DNA from: Aestuariimicrobium sp. p3-SID1156
Lineage (GTDB): Bacteria; Actinomycetota; Actinomycetes; Propionibacteriales; Propionibacteriaceae
DNA length: 64,000 nucleotides
NCBI RefSeq assembly: GCF_025144225.1
Contig: NZ_JALXXB010000004.1
Location: 124,001-188,000 of the forward strand
Direction of reading: 5' to 3'
The translations under genes were made by a program, and so were the position numbers. The stretch's first letter is position 1. Each line of letters opens with the position of its first letter. Shown piece after piece: positions 8,615 through 17,846 of the stretch. The notes beneath the pieces are model-generated. The model made no database searches. It was not told the origin of the DNA and saw only the letters and a list, made by a program, of their open reading frames with translations.

Positions 8615-9784
8615 GTGACTTCTGCGACCTCCACCCTGACTGCGCCGCTGCGGCTGAGCGCCCCCAGTCGCCGGGACGCCGTGGTCGTCGACACCCCGGT
8701 CGTCCTCGCGCCGATGGCCGGCATCACCAACGCCGCCTACCGCGAGCTCTGCCTCGAACAGGGCGCCGGCCTCTACGTCTGCGAGATGATCACCTCCCGC
8801 GCGCTCGTCTACGGGGACGCCAAGACGCGCGAGATGCTCACCTTCTCCCCGGCCGAGAAGATCCGCTCGGTGCAGCTCTACGGCGTTGACCCGGCCATGA
8901 TGAGGGACGCCACCACGATCCTGTGCGAGGAATACGGCGTCCACCACGTCGACCTCAACTTCGGCTGCCCGGTCCCCAAGGTCACCCGCAAGGGCGGTGG
9001 GGGAGTGCTGCCCTGGAAGCGTGACCTGCTCGCCGCGATCCTCACCGCCACCGTCGAGGCGGCTGATGCCCACGGGGTTCCGGTCACCATGAAGACCCGC
9101 ATCGGCATCGACGCCGACCACACCACCTTCCTCGACTCCGGACGCATCGCCCAGGACTGCGGGCTGGCCGCCATCGCCCTGCACGCCCGCACCGTCTCCC
9201 AGGCCTATGCCGGGCAGGCGGACTGGTCCCGCATCGCCGAATTGGTGGAACTGGTCGACATCCCGGTCATGGGCAATGGCGACATCTGGGAAGCGCCCGA
9301 CGCCGTGCGCATGCTGCGCGAGACCGGCTGCGCCGCAGTGGTCATCGGACGCGGCTGCCTGGGGCGTCCCTGGCTCTTCGGCGACATGGCCTCCGCATTC
9401 TCGGGGCGCCAGACACGCGCCCTGCCCAGCCTCGGTGAGGTCAAGCGAATCGTGCGACGCCACGGTGAGTTGTTGGCGTCCGTGATGGGCGAACAGCACG
9501 GGTTGACCGACCTGCGCAAGCACATGGCCTGGTACTTCAAGGGATTCCCGGTGGGCGGCGAACTTCGGCATTCGCTGGCGATGATCTCCAGCTTCGCCGA
9601 ACTCGACGAACGCCTCGCCCAGTTGCCCGACGACGTCCCGTTTCCCCACCGTGAACTGGGGCGCCCCCGCGGGCGCCAAGGTGCCCCGCGCGGAAAGGTC
9701 GCCATGCCCGAGGGCTGGCTGGCCTCCGAGCGCGGGATGGACCTCGACCTCAGCGAGGCCGAGCTCGACACCAGCGGCGGCTAG
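8615..9784 (+). CDS. dusB: tRNA-dihydrouridine synthase (DusB family)
   Basis: FMN enzyme reducing uridine in the tRNA D-arm. The TIM-barrel core begins with LAPMAGITNAAYRELC, followed by CEMITSRAL, VDLNFGCPVPKV with the catalytic Cys, KGGGG, VTMKTRIGID and MGNGDIW then GRGCLGRPW for FMN phosphate binding. The C-terminal helical RNA-binding domain includes HMAWYFKGFP. At 389 residues it matches actinobacterial DusB. The GTG start follows TAGAAT. It is convergent with the small membrane protein gene 30 bases downstream. Confidence 0.96.
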   Translation: MTSATSTLTAPLRLSAPSRRDAVVVDTPVVLAPMAGITNAAYRELCLEQGAGLYVCEMITSRALVYGDAKTREMLTFSPAEKIRSVQLYGVDPAMMRDATTILCEEYGVHHVDLNFGCPVPKVTRKGGGGVLPWKRDLLAAILTATVEAADAHGVPVTMKTRIGIDADHTTFLDSGRIAQDCGLAAIALHARTVSQAYAGQADWSRIAELVELVDIPVMGNGDIWEAPDAVRMLRETGCAAVVIGRGCLGRPWLFGDMASAFSGRQTRALPSLGEVKRIVRRHGELLASVMGEQHGLTDLRKHMAWYFKGFPVGGELRHSLAMISSFAELDERLAQLPDDVPFPHRELGRPRGRQGAPRGKVAMPEGWLASERGMDLDLSEAELDTSGG

Positions 9785-9814
9785 GCGAGGGCGAGCCCAG
9801 GAGGGCATCTCGGG

Positions 9815-10336
9815 TCAGGCGGGCATCTCGGGGATGAGGATCGCCATGAAGACCACGAAGCAGATGACCGGCGCGGCCAACGCGATCGCCAGGGCGAAGC
9901 CCCCGGTTCCCTTCGAGCCGCGCTTCCCCATGGCGCGCCCGGCGAGGACGAGCGAGATGATGCCCAACACGGTGGGGACGAGCTGGCCCATCGCAGTAAG
10001 GCCCACGGTCAGCAACTCGCCCTGCAGGTGGTCGGGGAGGGTTTCGCTGTCAAACTCCGTCCCCACTTCCCGGACGATGTCCACATAGGCCAGTGCGCCC
10101 CAGATCGCCAGCCCCAGCCCGAGGCCCAGGGCGATGAGGGACAAGATGAGCGCGATCCACCCCGGGCCGGGGTTCTCAGGCTCAACGCCGTAGTAGCCAC
10201 CATAGGGCTGCATGCCTCCGTAGCCCTGCTGGCCGTAGCCGGGTTGTCCATAGGGCTGCCCGTAGGGGGAGGGCTGGCCCTGCTGTTCCCATCCCTGCCC
10301 GTACTGCTGCCGATAGGGGTCGGTGTTGTAGCTCAT
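9815..10336 (-). CDS. Small membrane protein with Tyr/Gln/Gly-rich N-terminus, DUF4190-like
   Basis: A 173-residue protein. Residues 1-50 are low complexity, with repeated YGQP/YGQQGYGG units. Three hydrophobic segments follow at about 58-85, 108-132 and 145-168, with GRAMGKRG between the last two, the layout of DUF4190-type proteins. Function is unknown; such proteins are common in Actinobacteria. On the minus strand the ATG follows AAAGGTGG, and a TAGAAT box is visible further upstream, so this one has a conventional leader. The IS481 element lies about 80 bases upstream of its start. Confidence 0.75.
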   Translation of the reverse strand: MSYNTDPYRQQYGQGWEQQGQPSPYGQPYGQPGYGQQGYGGMQPYGGYYGVEPENPGPGWIALILSLIALGLGLGLAIWGALAYVDIVREVGTEFDSETLPDHLQGELLTVGLTAMGQLVPTVLGIISLVLAGRAMGKRGSKGTGGFALAIALAAPVICFVVFMAILIPEMPA

Positions 10337-10415
10337 CTGCCACCTTTCTTGGAGCTGCCGATTCTAGTCGGCCGCAGGCTCGTCGAAGTCGGGGGTTTGG
10401 CGTGGGCCGAAGGCC

Positions 10416-10421
10416 CCTAGG
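10416..10421. repeat. Left target-site duplication of the IS481 element (CCTAGG)
   Basis: CCTAGG directly abuts the left terminal repeat and is repeated at 11514-11519. IS481 elements are known to duplicate six bases at NCTAGN. Confidence 0.85.
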
Positions 10422-10447
10422 TGTTGGTGGCGGACAGGTTCATGACA
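10422..10447 (+). repeat. Left terminal inverted repeat of the IS481 element
   Basis: 26 bases starting TGTTGGTGGC and ending TTCATGACA, matching the complement of 11488-11513 at 22 positions. Confidence 0.88.
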
Positions 10448-11408
10448 CTCGGGTGATGGGAGGTTTCCCGTTGAGGGCGCTGTGGCCTCGTTCAGTGTTG
10501 TAGAAGGTGAGCCAGTCGGCAAGGGCATCGCGGCGGGCCTGGTTGCTGGTGAAGGGCTGCCGGTAGGCCCACTCGAGCGCGAGGGTCCGGTTGAGGCGCT
10601 CTACCTTGCCGTTCTGCCAGGGGCAGTGGGGCTTGATGAACTTCTGCTTCGCGTCCATGGCCTTGACTGCTGCTTTGAAGTCACGGCTGTTGCGGTAGGC
10701 GAACGCGTTGTCGGTGATGATGCGCTCGATGCGGGTGATGCCCTGGCTGGCGAAGAACGCTGCGGCGCGGGTGAGGAAGCCTGCGCAGGTCGTGCCCTTC
10801 TCGTCGTCGTGGATCTCGACATAGGCCAGCCGGGAACAGTCGTCGACGGCGGCGTGGACATAGTCATAGCCGATCCGTTCCCGCTTGTTCTTGGCGGCGC
10901 TGGTGGCGGCACGTCCGTGCAGGCGCCAGCCCCCGCCGTCGGGGATCTTGCCGATCTTCTTCACATCGATGTGGATGAGCTCACCGGGGCGTTGGCGTTC
11001 GTAGCGGCGCCTGCTGGCCTGACTGCCGCGGATCACCGCGCCGGTGATCGGGTCAAGGTGCGCCAGGGGCGGCATGTGGTGGCGGCGCAGGATCGCGGTC
11101 ACGGTCCGGGCGGGAACGTTGGTGGCAGCAGCGATCCGGGCAGGGCCTCGGCGATACTGTGCGCGGTGGGCCAGGACCCGGGCCTCGACGGCTGGGCTGG
11201 TGCGCCGTGGCATGGTGTGGGGCCGGCTGGAACGGTCGTGAAGACCTGACTCGCCGTACTGGTCGTAGCGCTTGAGCCAGTGGTGGGCGCATTGGCGTGA
11301 GATGCCCATCGCTTTCGCGGCGTGAGCGACAGGCCAACCCTGCACGCGCACACGCTGGACCAGCAACAGTCGCCCGTTGACGTTCAACCGGGCCTTAGGG
11401 TGGGACAT
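10440..11408 (-). CDS. IS481-family DDE transposase
   Basis: 322-residue integrase-fold transposase. The N-terminal helix-turn-helix region contains AMGISRQCAHHWLKRY and a second HTH near PARTVTAIL. The catalytic DDE residues can be placed at HIDVKKIG, ITDNAFAY and the Glu of NGKVERLNRTL. All motifs are intact and no frameshift is seen, so it is probably active. It is the only gene of the element and runs opposite to the CapA-like gene whose promoter the element entered. Confidence 0.96.
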   Translation of the reverse strand: MSHPKARLNVNGRLLLVQRVRVQGWPVAHAAKAMGISRQCAHHWLKRYDQYGESGLHDRSSRPHTMPRRTSPAVEARVLAHRAQYRRGPARIAAATNVPARTVTAILRRHHMPPLAHLDPITGAVIRGSQASRRRYERQRPGELIHIDVKKIGKIPDGGGWRLHGRAATSAAKNKRERIGYDYVHAAVDDCSRLAYVEIHDDEKGTTCAGFLTRAAAFFASQGITRIERIITDNAFAYRNSRDFKAAVKAMDAKQKFIKPHCPWQNGKVERLNRTLALEWAYRQPFTSNQARRDALADWLTFYNTERGHSALNGKPPITRVS

Positions 11409-11487
11409 GAGGACCTCCGTTGTTGAGATGTGACCTTCGACAAGCCACAGCCCAGCGGGGGTCCTCCCTTCACGTCAACCGCACAAC

Positions 11488-11513
11488 TGTCATGAACGTC
11501 CCTGCCACCAACA
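11488..11513 (-). repeat. Right terminal inverted repeat of the IS481 element
   Basis: Mirror of the left repeat; the six central bases are the main mismatch zone. Confidence 0.88.
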
Positions 11514-11519
11514 CCTAGG
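11514..11519. repeat. Right target-site duplication of the IS481 element (CCTAGG)
   Basis: Identical to 10416-10421. Four of its bases also form the start of the TAGGAT box of the next gene. Confidence 0.85.
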
Positions 11520-11521
11520 AT
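11516..11521 (+). promoter_or_regulatory. -10 box of the CapA-like gene, regenerated by the IS target duplication
   Basis: TAGGAT lies 35 bases before the ATG. Removing the element and one duplication joins it to TTTGGC (10396-10401) with a 16-base spacer, a plausible original -35. The element now supplies the upstream half of the promoter. Confidence 0.5.
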
Positions 11522-11556
11522 TGGGAGGAGTCTTCGTATTCACGAGGGGGGGAAGC

Positions 11557-12777
11557 ATGGGCAACATCGGACGCCGCGCGGTTCTGGCAGGGGGCCTCGC
11601 CGGTCTGGCGGGATGCGTTGGGGGCGAGACCCCCCCAGATGTCAACAGCACTCCGACGGGGCCGAGCTCGGAGACGCCCTCCGAGGCAGGCTCGTCCGGA
11701 GCTGCGAGCCCCTCGGAATCACCGAACCAAGGCCGTCGTCTCACCATCGTCACCAGCGGCGACCTGCTCTGGCACAACACCCTCTGGCTGGCCGCCGCCG
11801 CCGACCATTCCCGCACGGGCAAAGGGGAGACCTACGACTTCGACCCCATGTTCGCGATGATGAAGCCCATCATCGAGGGGGCCGACCTGGCCATCGCCCA
11901 CAACGAGGTGCCCTTCGCCAAGCCCGGTGGCAAGCCCACCGGCTATCCGAGCTTCGCAGCCCCCTCCGACATCGCACCGTGGATGTCGACGATGGGCTGG
12001 GACCTGGCCACCACTGCATCCAACCACTCGCTGGACCAGGGCTTCGACGGCTTGGTGCGCACCCACCAGCTGCTCACCGACAACGGGATCAAGGTGGTCG
12101 GCACCTACCCGAGCAAGGCCGCGAAGGACGAGCCGTTCATGGTCGAGAAGAAGGGGGTCAAGGTCTCCGTGGTCTCCGGCACCTATGACCTGAACGGGTA
12201 CGTCCCCCCGGCCGGCAAGGAATGGTGCGTCGACATGTGGGATGTCGACCGCATGATCGCCGAGGCGAAAGCAGCCAAGAAGGCCGGCGCCGACATCGTG
12301 ATGGCCCACCTCCATGGCGGGGACGAGTACCAGACCCAGCCCAATGCCGACCAGGTCACGCGGGCCACAGCGCTCGCGAACACCCCCGAGATCGACCTCG
12401 TCTTCGGCGAACACGTCCACGTCGTCCAGCCGATCACCCAGATCGACGGCACCTGGGTCGCCTACGGCATGGGCAACATGGTCGCCCAGCACCTCACCAG
12501 CGTGCCGCGCGGCTACGAGGGCATCACGATCCGCTGGACGCTGGCCGAACAGGACAGGCCCCGTGACGGCAAGGTCGGTCGCTTCGTGGTGGAGAAGTGC
12601 GAGTACATCCCGACCATGATCACCAACCTGCGGGAGAGCGGCTCCTGCCGTCTCTACCCGGTCAAGCAGGCCCTGGCGGAGGGCAGGGGTCCGAAGGATC
12701 GGCTCCAGGTCGCCCTCGACAGGACACGCAAGGCCGTGCTCTCCCTCGATCCGCCCAGCGGGCTCATCGAGGCCTGA
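11557..12777 (+). CDS. CapA/PgsA-family metallophosphatase-like lipoprotein
   Basis: Member of the PGA_cap/CapA family, a calcineurin-like fold found in poly-gamma-glutamate synthesis proteins and in many uncharacterised surface proteins. ATG 11557 follows GGGGGAAGC and starts a signal with RR, AGGLAGL and a lipobox Cys at about residue 21. A Ser/Pro/Thr-rich linker follows to about residue 60. Metal-site motifs are TSGDLLWH, TASNHSLD, HLHGGDEY and GEHVHVVQP, then YGMGNMV. Length 406 is normal. No pgsB/C partners are nearby, so a capsule role is not supported. Expression may be altered by the IS element just upstream. Confidence 0.88.
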   Translation: MGNIGRRAVLAGGLAGLAGCVGGETPPDVNSTPTGPSSETPSEAGSSGAASPSESPNQGRRLTIVTSGDLLWHNTLWLAAAADHSRTGKGETYDFDPMFAMMKPIIEGADLAIAHNEVPFAKPGGKPTGYPSFAAPSDIAPWMSTMGWDLATTASNHSLDQGFDGLVRTHQLLTDNGIKVVGTYPSKAAKDEPFMVEKKGVKVSVVSGTYDLNGYVPPAGKEWCVDMWDVDRMIAEAKAAKKAGADIVMAHLHGGDEYQTQPNADQVTRATALANTPEIDLVFGEHVHVVQPITQIDGTWVAYGMGNMVAQHLTSVPRGYEGITIRWTLAEQDRPRDGKVGRFVVEKCEYIPTMITNLRESGSCRLYPVKQALAEGRGPKDRLQVALDRTRKAVLSLDPPSGLIEA

Positions 12778-12807
12778 TCGGCCGGGCCGCCCAGGGGGGT
12801 GGGAGCC

Positions 12808-15418
<2,611 letters not shown>

Positions 15419-15463
15419 TCACAGATTTCACCGGAGAGTCATCCACAGGGCACCCCGGTGGCC

Positions 15464-15492
15464 TTGGACCGTTGTCCCCCGGCCTCTAGAAT
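15464..15492 (+). promoter_or_regulatory. Promoter of the secreted HExxH protein gene
   Basis: TTGGAC (15464-15469) and TAGAAT (15487-15492) are separated by 17 bases, the best sigma70-type promoter seen in this window. The resulting leader is about 35 bases and carries GAAGGGATGGGGG before the ATG. Confidence 0.7.
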
Positions 15493-15532
15493 TCGGCGTG
15501 TTGGCGTGACATGTCGAAGGGATGGGGGCACA

Positions 15533-16363
15533 ATGCGTCGCTGGTTCGCTGCACTGGTGGTGGTCCTGGCGGGGGCCATCTCGGCGGCCTCTGGCATGCC
15601 AGCCGCCGGAACGGCGTCGCTGCCTGTGCAGCCCCCCAGCCCCACCCCAGTGCCGGGTATTCCGGAGCCCTGCGTCTCCACGTCCGCCTGGCCCACCGAC
15701 CTCGCCCCCGAAACCACTGCCGAGCGCCTGCAGAAGAAGTTCGGCGTGGTGCTGATGGGGCAGTGGTGGACCGACCACCACTACCGCCCTCTGGTGAAGG
15801 TGGTCTGGCAGACCCTTGATGCCGTCTCCTGTACCGACTACGTCACCACCATCAAGGCCCGCAACCACGGGGTGCTCGTGCTCAACGCAGCCCCCATCAG
15901 CGGGTGGGCTTGGGGCGACTGGAGCCTCACTCAGCCGGGTGCTCTCACCCTTGACTTCTCCAAGTGGACCGCCGCCCTCGACGAGGGTGACACCGGTCGG
16001 CTGGTGCGGCTGCTCATTCACGAGATGGGGCACGCCTACACCGTGAATCGTTTCTCGCAGCCGCCCTATTGGAACAAGTTCGCCGAGCTCTATGCCCGAG
16101 AGGGCCGATTCAGCAGCTATGGCACCAACCTGGAGGAGACCTTCAGCGACGTGCTGGGCTACTACGTGGGTCGCTGTGCCAAGGACAACCCCTTCGACAA
16201 ACCCGGCTTTGGTGCCTACTACGCCTACGCCCGCGATGTCGTCTTCAACGGCGTCGAGTTCGGGGGTGAGCCCGGCGGGCCGCTCCATTGCGAAACCACG
16301 GAGGCCCCCAGCGCAACCTCCAGCCCCGCGACCCCGTGGAGTGCACCCCGCGGCTTCCGCTGA
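15533..16363 (+). CDS. Secreted HExxH zinc metallopeptidase-like protein, unassigned family
   Basis: 277 residues. A Sec signal peptide (RR then a hydrophobic core to about residue 25) is followed by a Pro-rich linker. The mature part has QWWTDHHYRPLV, then the zincin helix LLIHEMGHAYTV at about residue 162 and, 45 residues later, NLEETFSDVLGYYV, where a Glu could be the third zinc ligand as in gluzincins. Two Cys pairs (near 44/102 and 224/264) could form disulfides. The tail is Ser/Thr/Pro rich. I do not recognise the family. A role as extracellular protease is inferred from the motif only. Confidence 0.75.
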   Translation: MRRWFAALVVVLAGAISAASGMPAAGTASLPVQPPSPTPVPGIPEPCVSTSAWPTDLAPETTAERLQKKFGVVLMGQWWTDHHYRPLVKVVWQTLDAVSCTDYVTTIKARNHGVLVLNAAPISGWAWGDWSLTQPGALTLDFSKWTAALDEGDTGRLVRLLIHEMGHAYTVNRFSQPPYWNKFAELYAREGRFSSYGTNLEETFSDVLGYYVGRCAKDNPFDKPGFGAYYAYARDVVFNGVEFGGEPGGPLHCETTEAPSATSSPATPWSAPRGFR

Positions 16364-16369
16364 GGTGGC

Positions 16370-17308
16370 TCAGTGGGTCGCTCGCCCGTAGCCCGCCCGC
16401 AGATGGCTCACCACCACGCGCGTGGCCCGTCGCAGGTCCATCGGGAGGCGGCGGCGAAGCTCTCGGGGCGCACCGGCCAGGCCCGGCCCCCCGAGCCAGA
16501 CGGTGATGGGGGGGTTCATCCCTGAGACCTCCTCGGCCAGGCGTTGCGCCGCTTCCACACCTGCGGGCGTTGCCACCGCGAGGATGACGGCACGTGGTCG
16601 CAGCTGCCGGGCGGCCGCGGTCCACGACTCATGGTCAATCCCACCGCCGAGATAGCGGACGTCGACCTCGTGCCGGCGCAGGGCGATGCTGAACAGCAGC
16701 GGGGCCAGCTCCGAGCCACCCTCCTGCTCCTGGCCCACCAGCACGATCGGGCGGGAACTTCCCTCCTCCGAGGCAGTCCCCAGGCTGTCCAGCAGGGTGC
16801 CGAGGCGTCGCTTCAGTGCGCGCTCGGCGGCGTGCACGTGAGCGACCGTCAGGTTGCCCTCCTGGTGCTGTCGTTCCAGCTCCACCAGGGCGGGTTGCAC
16901 CCAGTCGCTCACCACTGTGTCGAAGTCCTCCACCCGGAGCAGGTCGGTGAGCAGCCGGGTGATGCCCTCGATGTCGAACCTGCCGGCCAGCGCGCTGAGG
17001 GCGTCCGGCTCGTGCGAGGGAGGGTCGGGCGCAGGCGTGGGGCTCAACGAGGGGTCATTCATGACCAAGTCGGCCGCGCGCCCGGCGGTGGCCCCGGCCT
17101 CGATCAGCTGCACCATCACTCGCAGACGAGCCACGTCCGCCTCGCTGAACATGCGGTAGTGGCCCGCGGTGCGTCGAGGGTTGACCACTCCGTAGCGACG
17201 CTCCCAGATGCGGAGGGTCGCCGCAGTCAGGCCGGTCATCGCCACCACCTGCTTGACGGTGTACATGTCCCTCGGAAGCCCTCCCATGGCGGATATCGCG
17301 CTCTGCAT
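16370..17308 (-). CDS. MerR-family regulator with cobalamin-binding-like domain (CarH/LitR type)
   Basis: N-terminal MerR winged helix: MYTVKQVVAMTGLTAATLRIWERRYG with PRRTAGHYRMFS. A helical bundle (about 90-185) and a Rossmann-like domain (about 195-312) follow, as in light- and B12-responsive CarH/LitR. The loop that should carry the cobalamin-ligating His (ExxHxxG in outline) reads EQEGGSELAP and contains no His, so B12 binding is doubtful. The start is uncertain: ATG 17308 follows AGGGGTGTGGG; ATG 17287 and 17266 are alternatives, the last giving the classic MerR beginning. It is divergent from whiB4. Confidence 0.85.
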   Translation of the reverse strand: MQSAISAMGGLPRDMYTVKQVVAMTGLTAATLRIWERRYGVVNPRRTAGHYRMFSEADVARLRVMVQLIEAGATAGRAADLVMNDPSLSPTPAPDPPSHEPDALSALAGRFDIEGITRLLTDLLRVEDFDTVVSDWVQPALVELERQHQEGNLTVAHVHAAERALKRRLGTLLDSLGTASEEGSSRPIVLVGQEQEGGSELAPLLFSIALRRHEVDVRYLGGGIDHESWTAAARQLRPRAVILAVATPAGVEAAQRLAEEVSGMNPPITVWLGGPGLAGAPRELRRRLPMDLRRATRVVVSHLRAGYGRATH

Positions 17309-17336
17309 CCCACACCCCTGCGGGTGGCACCGGAAA

Positions 17337-17350
17337 GAGCCTGCAGGCTC
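17337..17350. promoter_or_regulatory. Perfect 14-bp palindrome between merR-type gene and whiB4
   Basis: GAGCCTGCAGGCTC is perfectly palindromic and is nested in a weaker outer repeat (ACCCCTG 17314-17320 with CAGGGGT 17350-17356). Lying 29 bases before the MerR-type start, it could be an operator or a leader hairpin. Confidence 0.4.
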
Positions 17351-17396
17351 AGGGGTCTGGACAGGCGACTCCCGGTGTGGAATGGTGGTCTCAACG

Positions 17397-17414
17397 TTGA
17401 ACAAACATTGTACG
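17397..17414 (+). promoter_or_regulatory. Two 11-bp-phased TTGNACR repeats, candidate CarH/LitR-type operator
   Basis: TTGAACA (17397-17403) and TTGTACG (17408-17414) are direct repeats one helical turn apart, 47 bases before whiB4. CarH-type regulators bind direct repeats of about 11 bp containing TNNACA-like cores, so these are good candidates for the divergent MerR-type protein. Confidence 0.45.
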
Positions 17415-17460
17415 TCGCGGGACTGCTCTCGGTGGTCCGCGCAGAAGATGGAGGCAACGA

Positions 17461-17748
17461 ATGACGCAGAACAATGTGCACCAGTCGTGGGTGGAACTCG
17501 CGCGGTGCCGGGGTGCCGAGGATGATCTCTTCCCCGAGGGCAAGCAGCAGAAGCGTGCTGCGGCGATCTGCATGGGCTGCCCGGTTCGCACCGAGTGCCT
17601 GATCGAGGCCCTGGACAACAAGCTCGAGTGGGGCATTTGGGGTGGTCTGACCGAGCGCGAGCGCCGTGCCCTGCTGCGTCAGCATCCCCACGTGACCTCG
17701 TGGCGTGAGGTGCTCTCGCCCGAGCGCACCGCCACCGCCGCCGGCTGA
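17461..17748 (+). CDS. whiB4: WhiB-family iron-sulfur regulator, WhiB4-like
   Basis: 95-residue WhiB protein that should carry a redox- or NO-sensitive [4Fe-4S] cluster. The four Cys are in ARC, CMGC and the TEC helix (CxxC spacing intact), followed by the GIWGGLT turn. The C-terminal part, ALDNKLEWGIWGGL plus ALLRQHPHVTSW, closely follows mycobacterial WhiB4 rather than WhiB1, 2 or 3; WhiB4 there represses antioxidant genes when oxidised. GGAGG lies six bases before the ATG. A CarH-like gene is divergent, suggesting light or redox input to whiB4, which is inference. Confidence 0.93.
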   Translation: MTQNNVHQSWVELARCRGAEDDLFPEGKQQKRAAAICMGCPVRTECLIEALDNKLEWGIWGGLTERERRALLRQHPHVTSWREVLSPERTATAAG

Positions 17749-17759
17749 GCCTCCCCATA

Positions 17760-17789
17760 CCCCTCATACGTACGTACCCCTCATACGTA
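17760..17789. repeat. Tandem CCCCTCATACGTAC units
   Basis: Two near-identical 14-base units with TACGTA cores sit between whiB4 and the terminator hairpin. Purpose unknown. Confidence 0.5.
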
Positions 17790-17795
17790 CAGGAA

Positions 17796-17827
17796 AAGGC
17801 GCCCCACACTGGCGGGGCGCCTTCCTT
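17796..17827. terminator. Bidirectional terminator between convergent genes
   Basis: AAGGCGCCCC (17796-17805) pairs with GGGGCGCCTT (17814-17823) around an eight-base loop. GAAAA on one side and CCTTGT on the other give short U-tracts for both strands, serving whiB4 and the convergent membrane protein gene. Confidence 0.8.
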
Positions 17828-17846
17828 GTCTCCTGGGGTGAGCGAC

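Larger units (their letters stand above)
10422..11513 (-). mobile_element. Complete IS481-family insertion sequence, 1092 bp
   Basis: The element is bounded by 26-base imperfect inverted repeats (10422-10447 and 11488-11513; 22 of 26 positions pair, outer ten TGTTGGTGGC and inner ten GTTCATGACA identical). It is flanked on both sides by CCTAGG, fitting the known NCTAGN target and six-base duplication of IS481. It carries one uninterrupted transposase gene on the minus strand whose stop codon lies inside the left repeat. Intact ends, intact gene and perfect duplications indicate a recent insertion. Confidence 0.93.

Noticed and set aside
6595..8730. Long minus-strand open frame opposite the alpha-galactosidase gene
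   Set aside because: Antisense to a gene with all GH36 catalytic motifs; Val/Gly/Asp-rich translation.
17760..17789. CRISPR-like short tandem repeat
   Set aside because: Only two adjacent units, no spacers, no cas genes.
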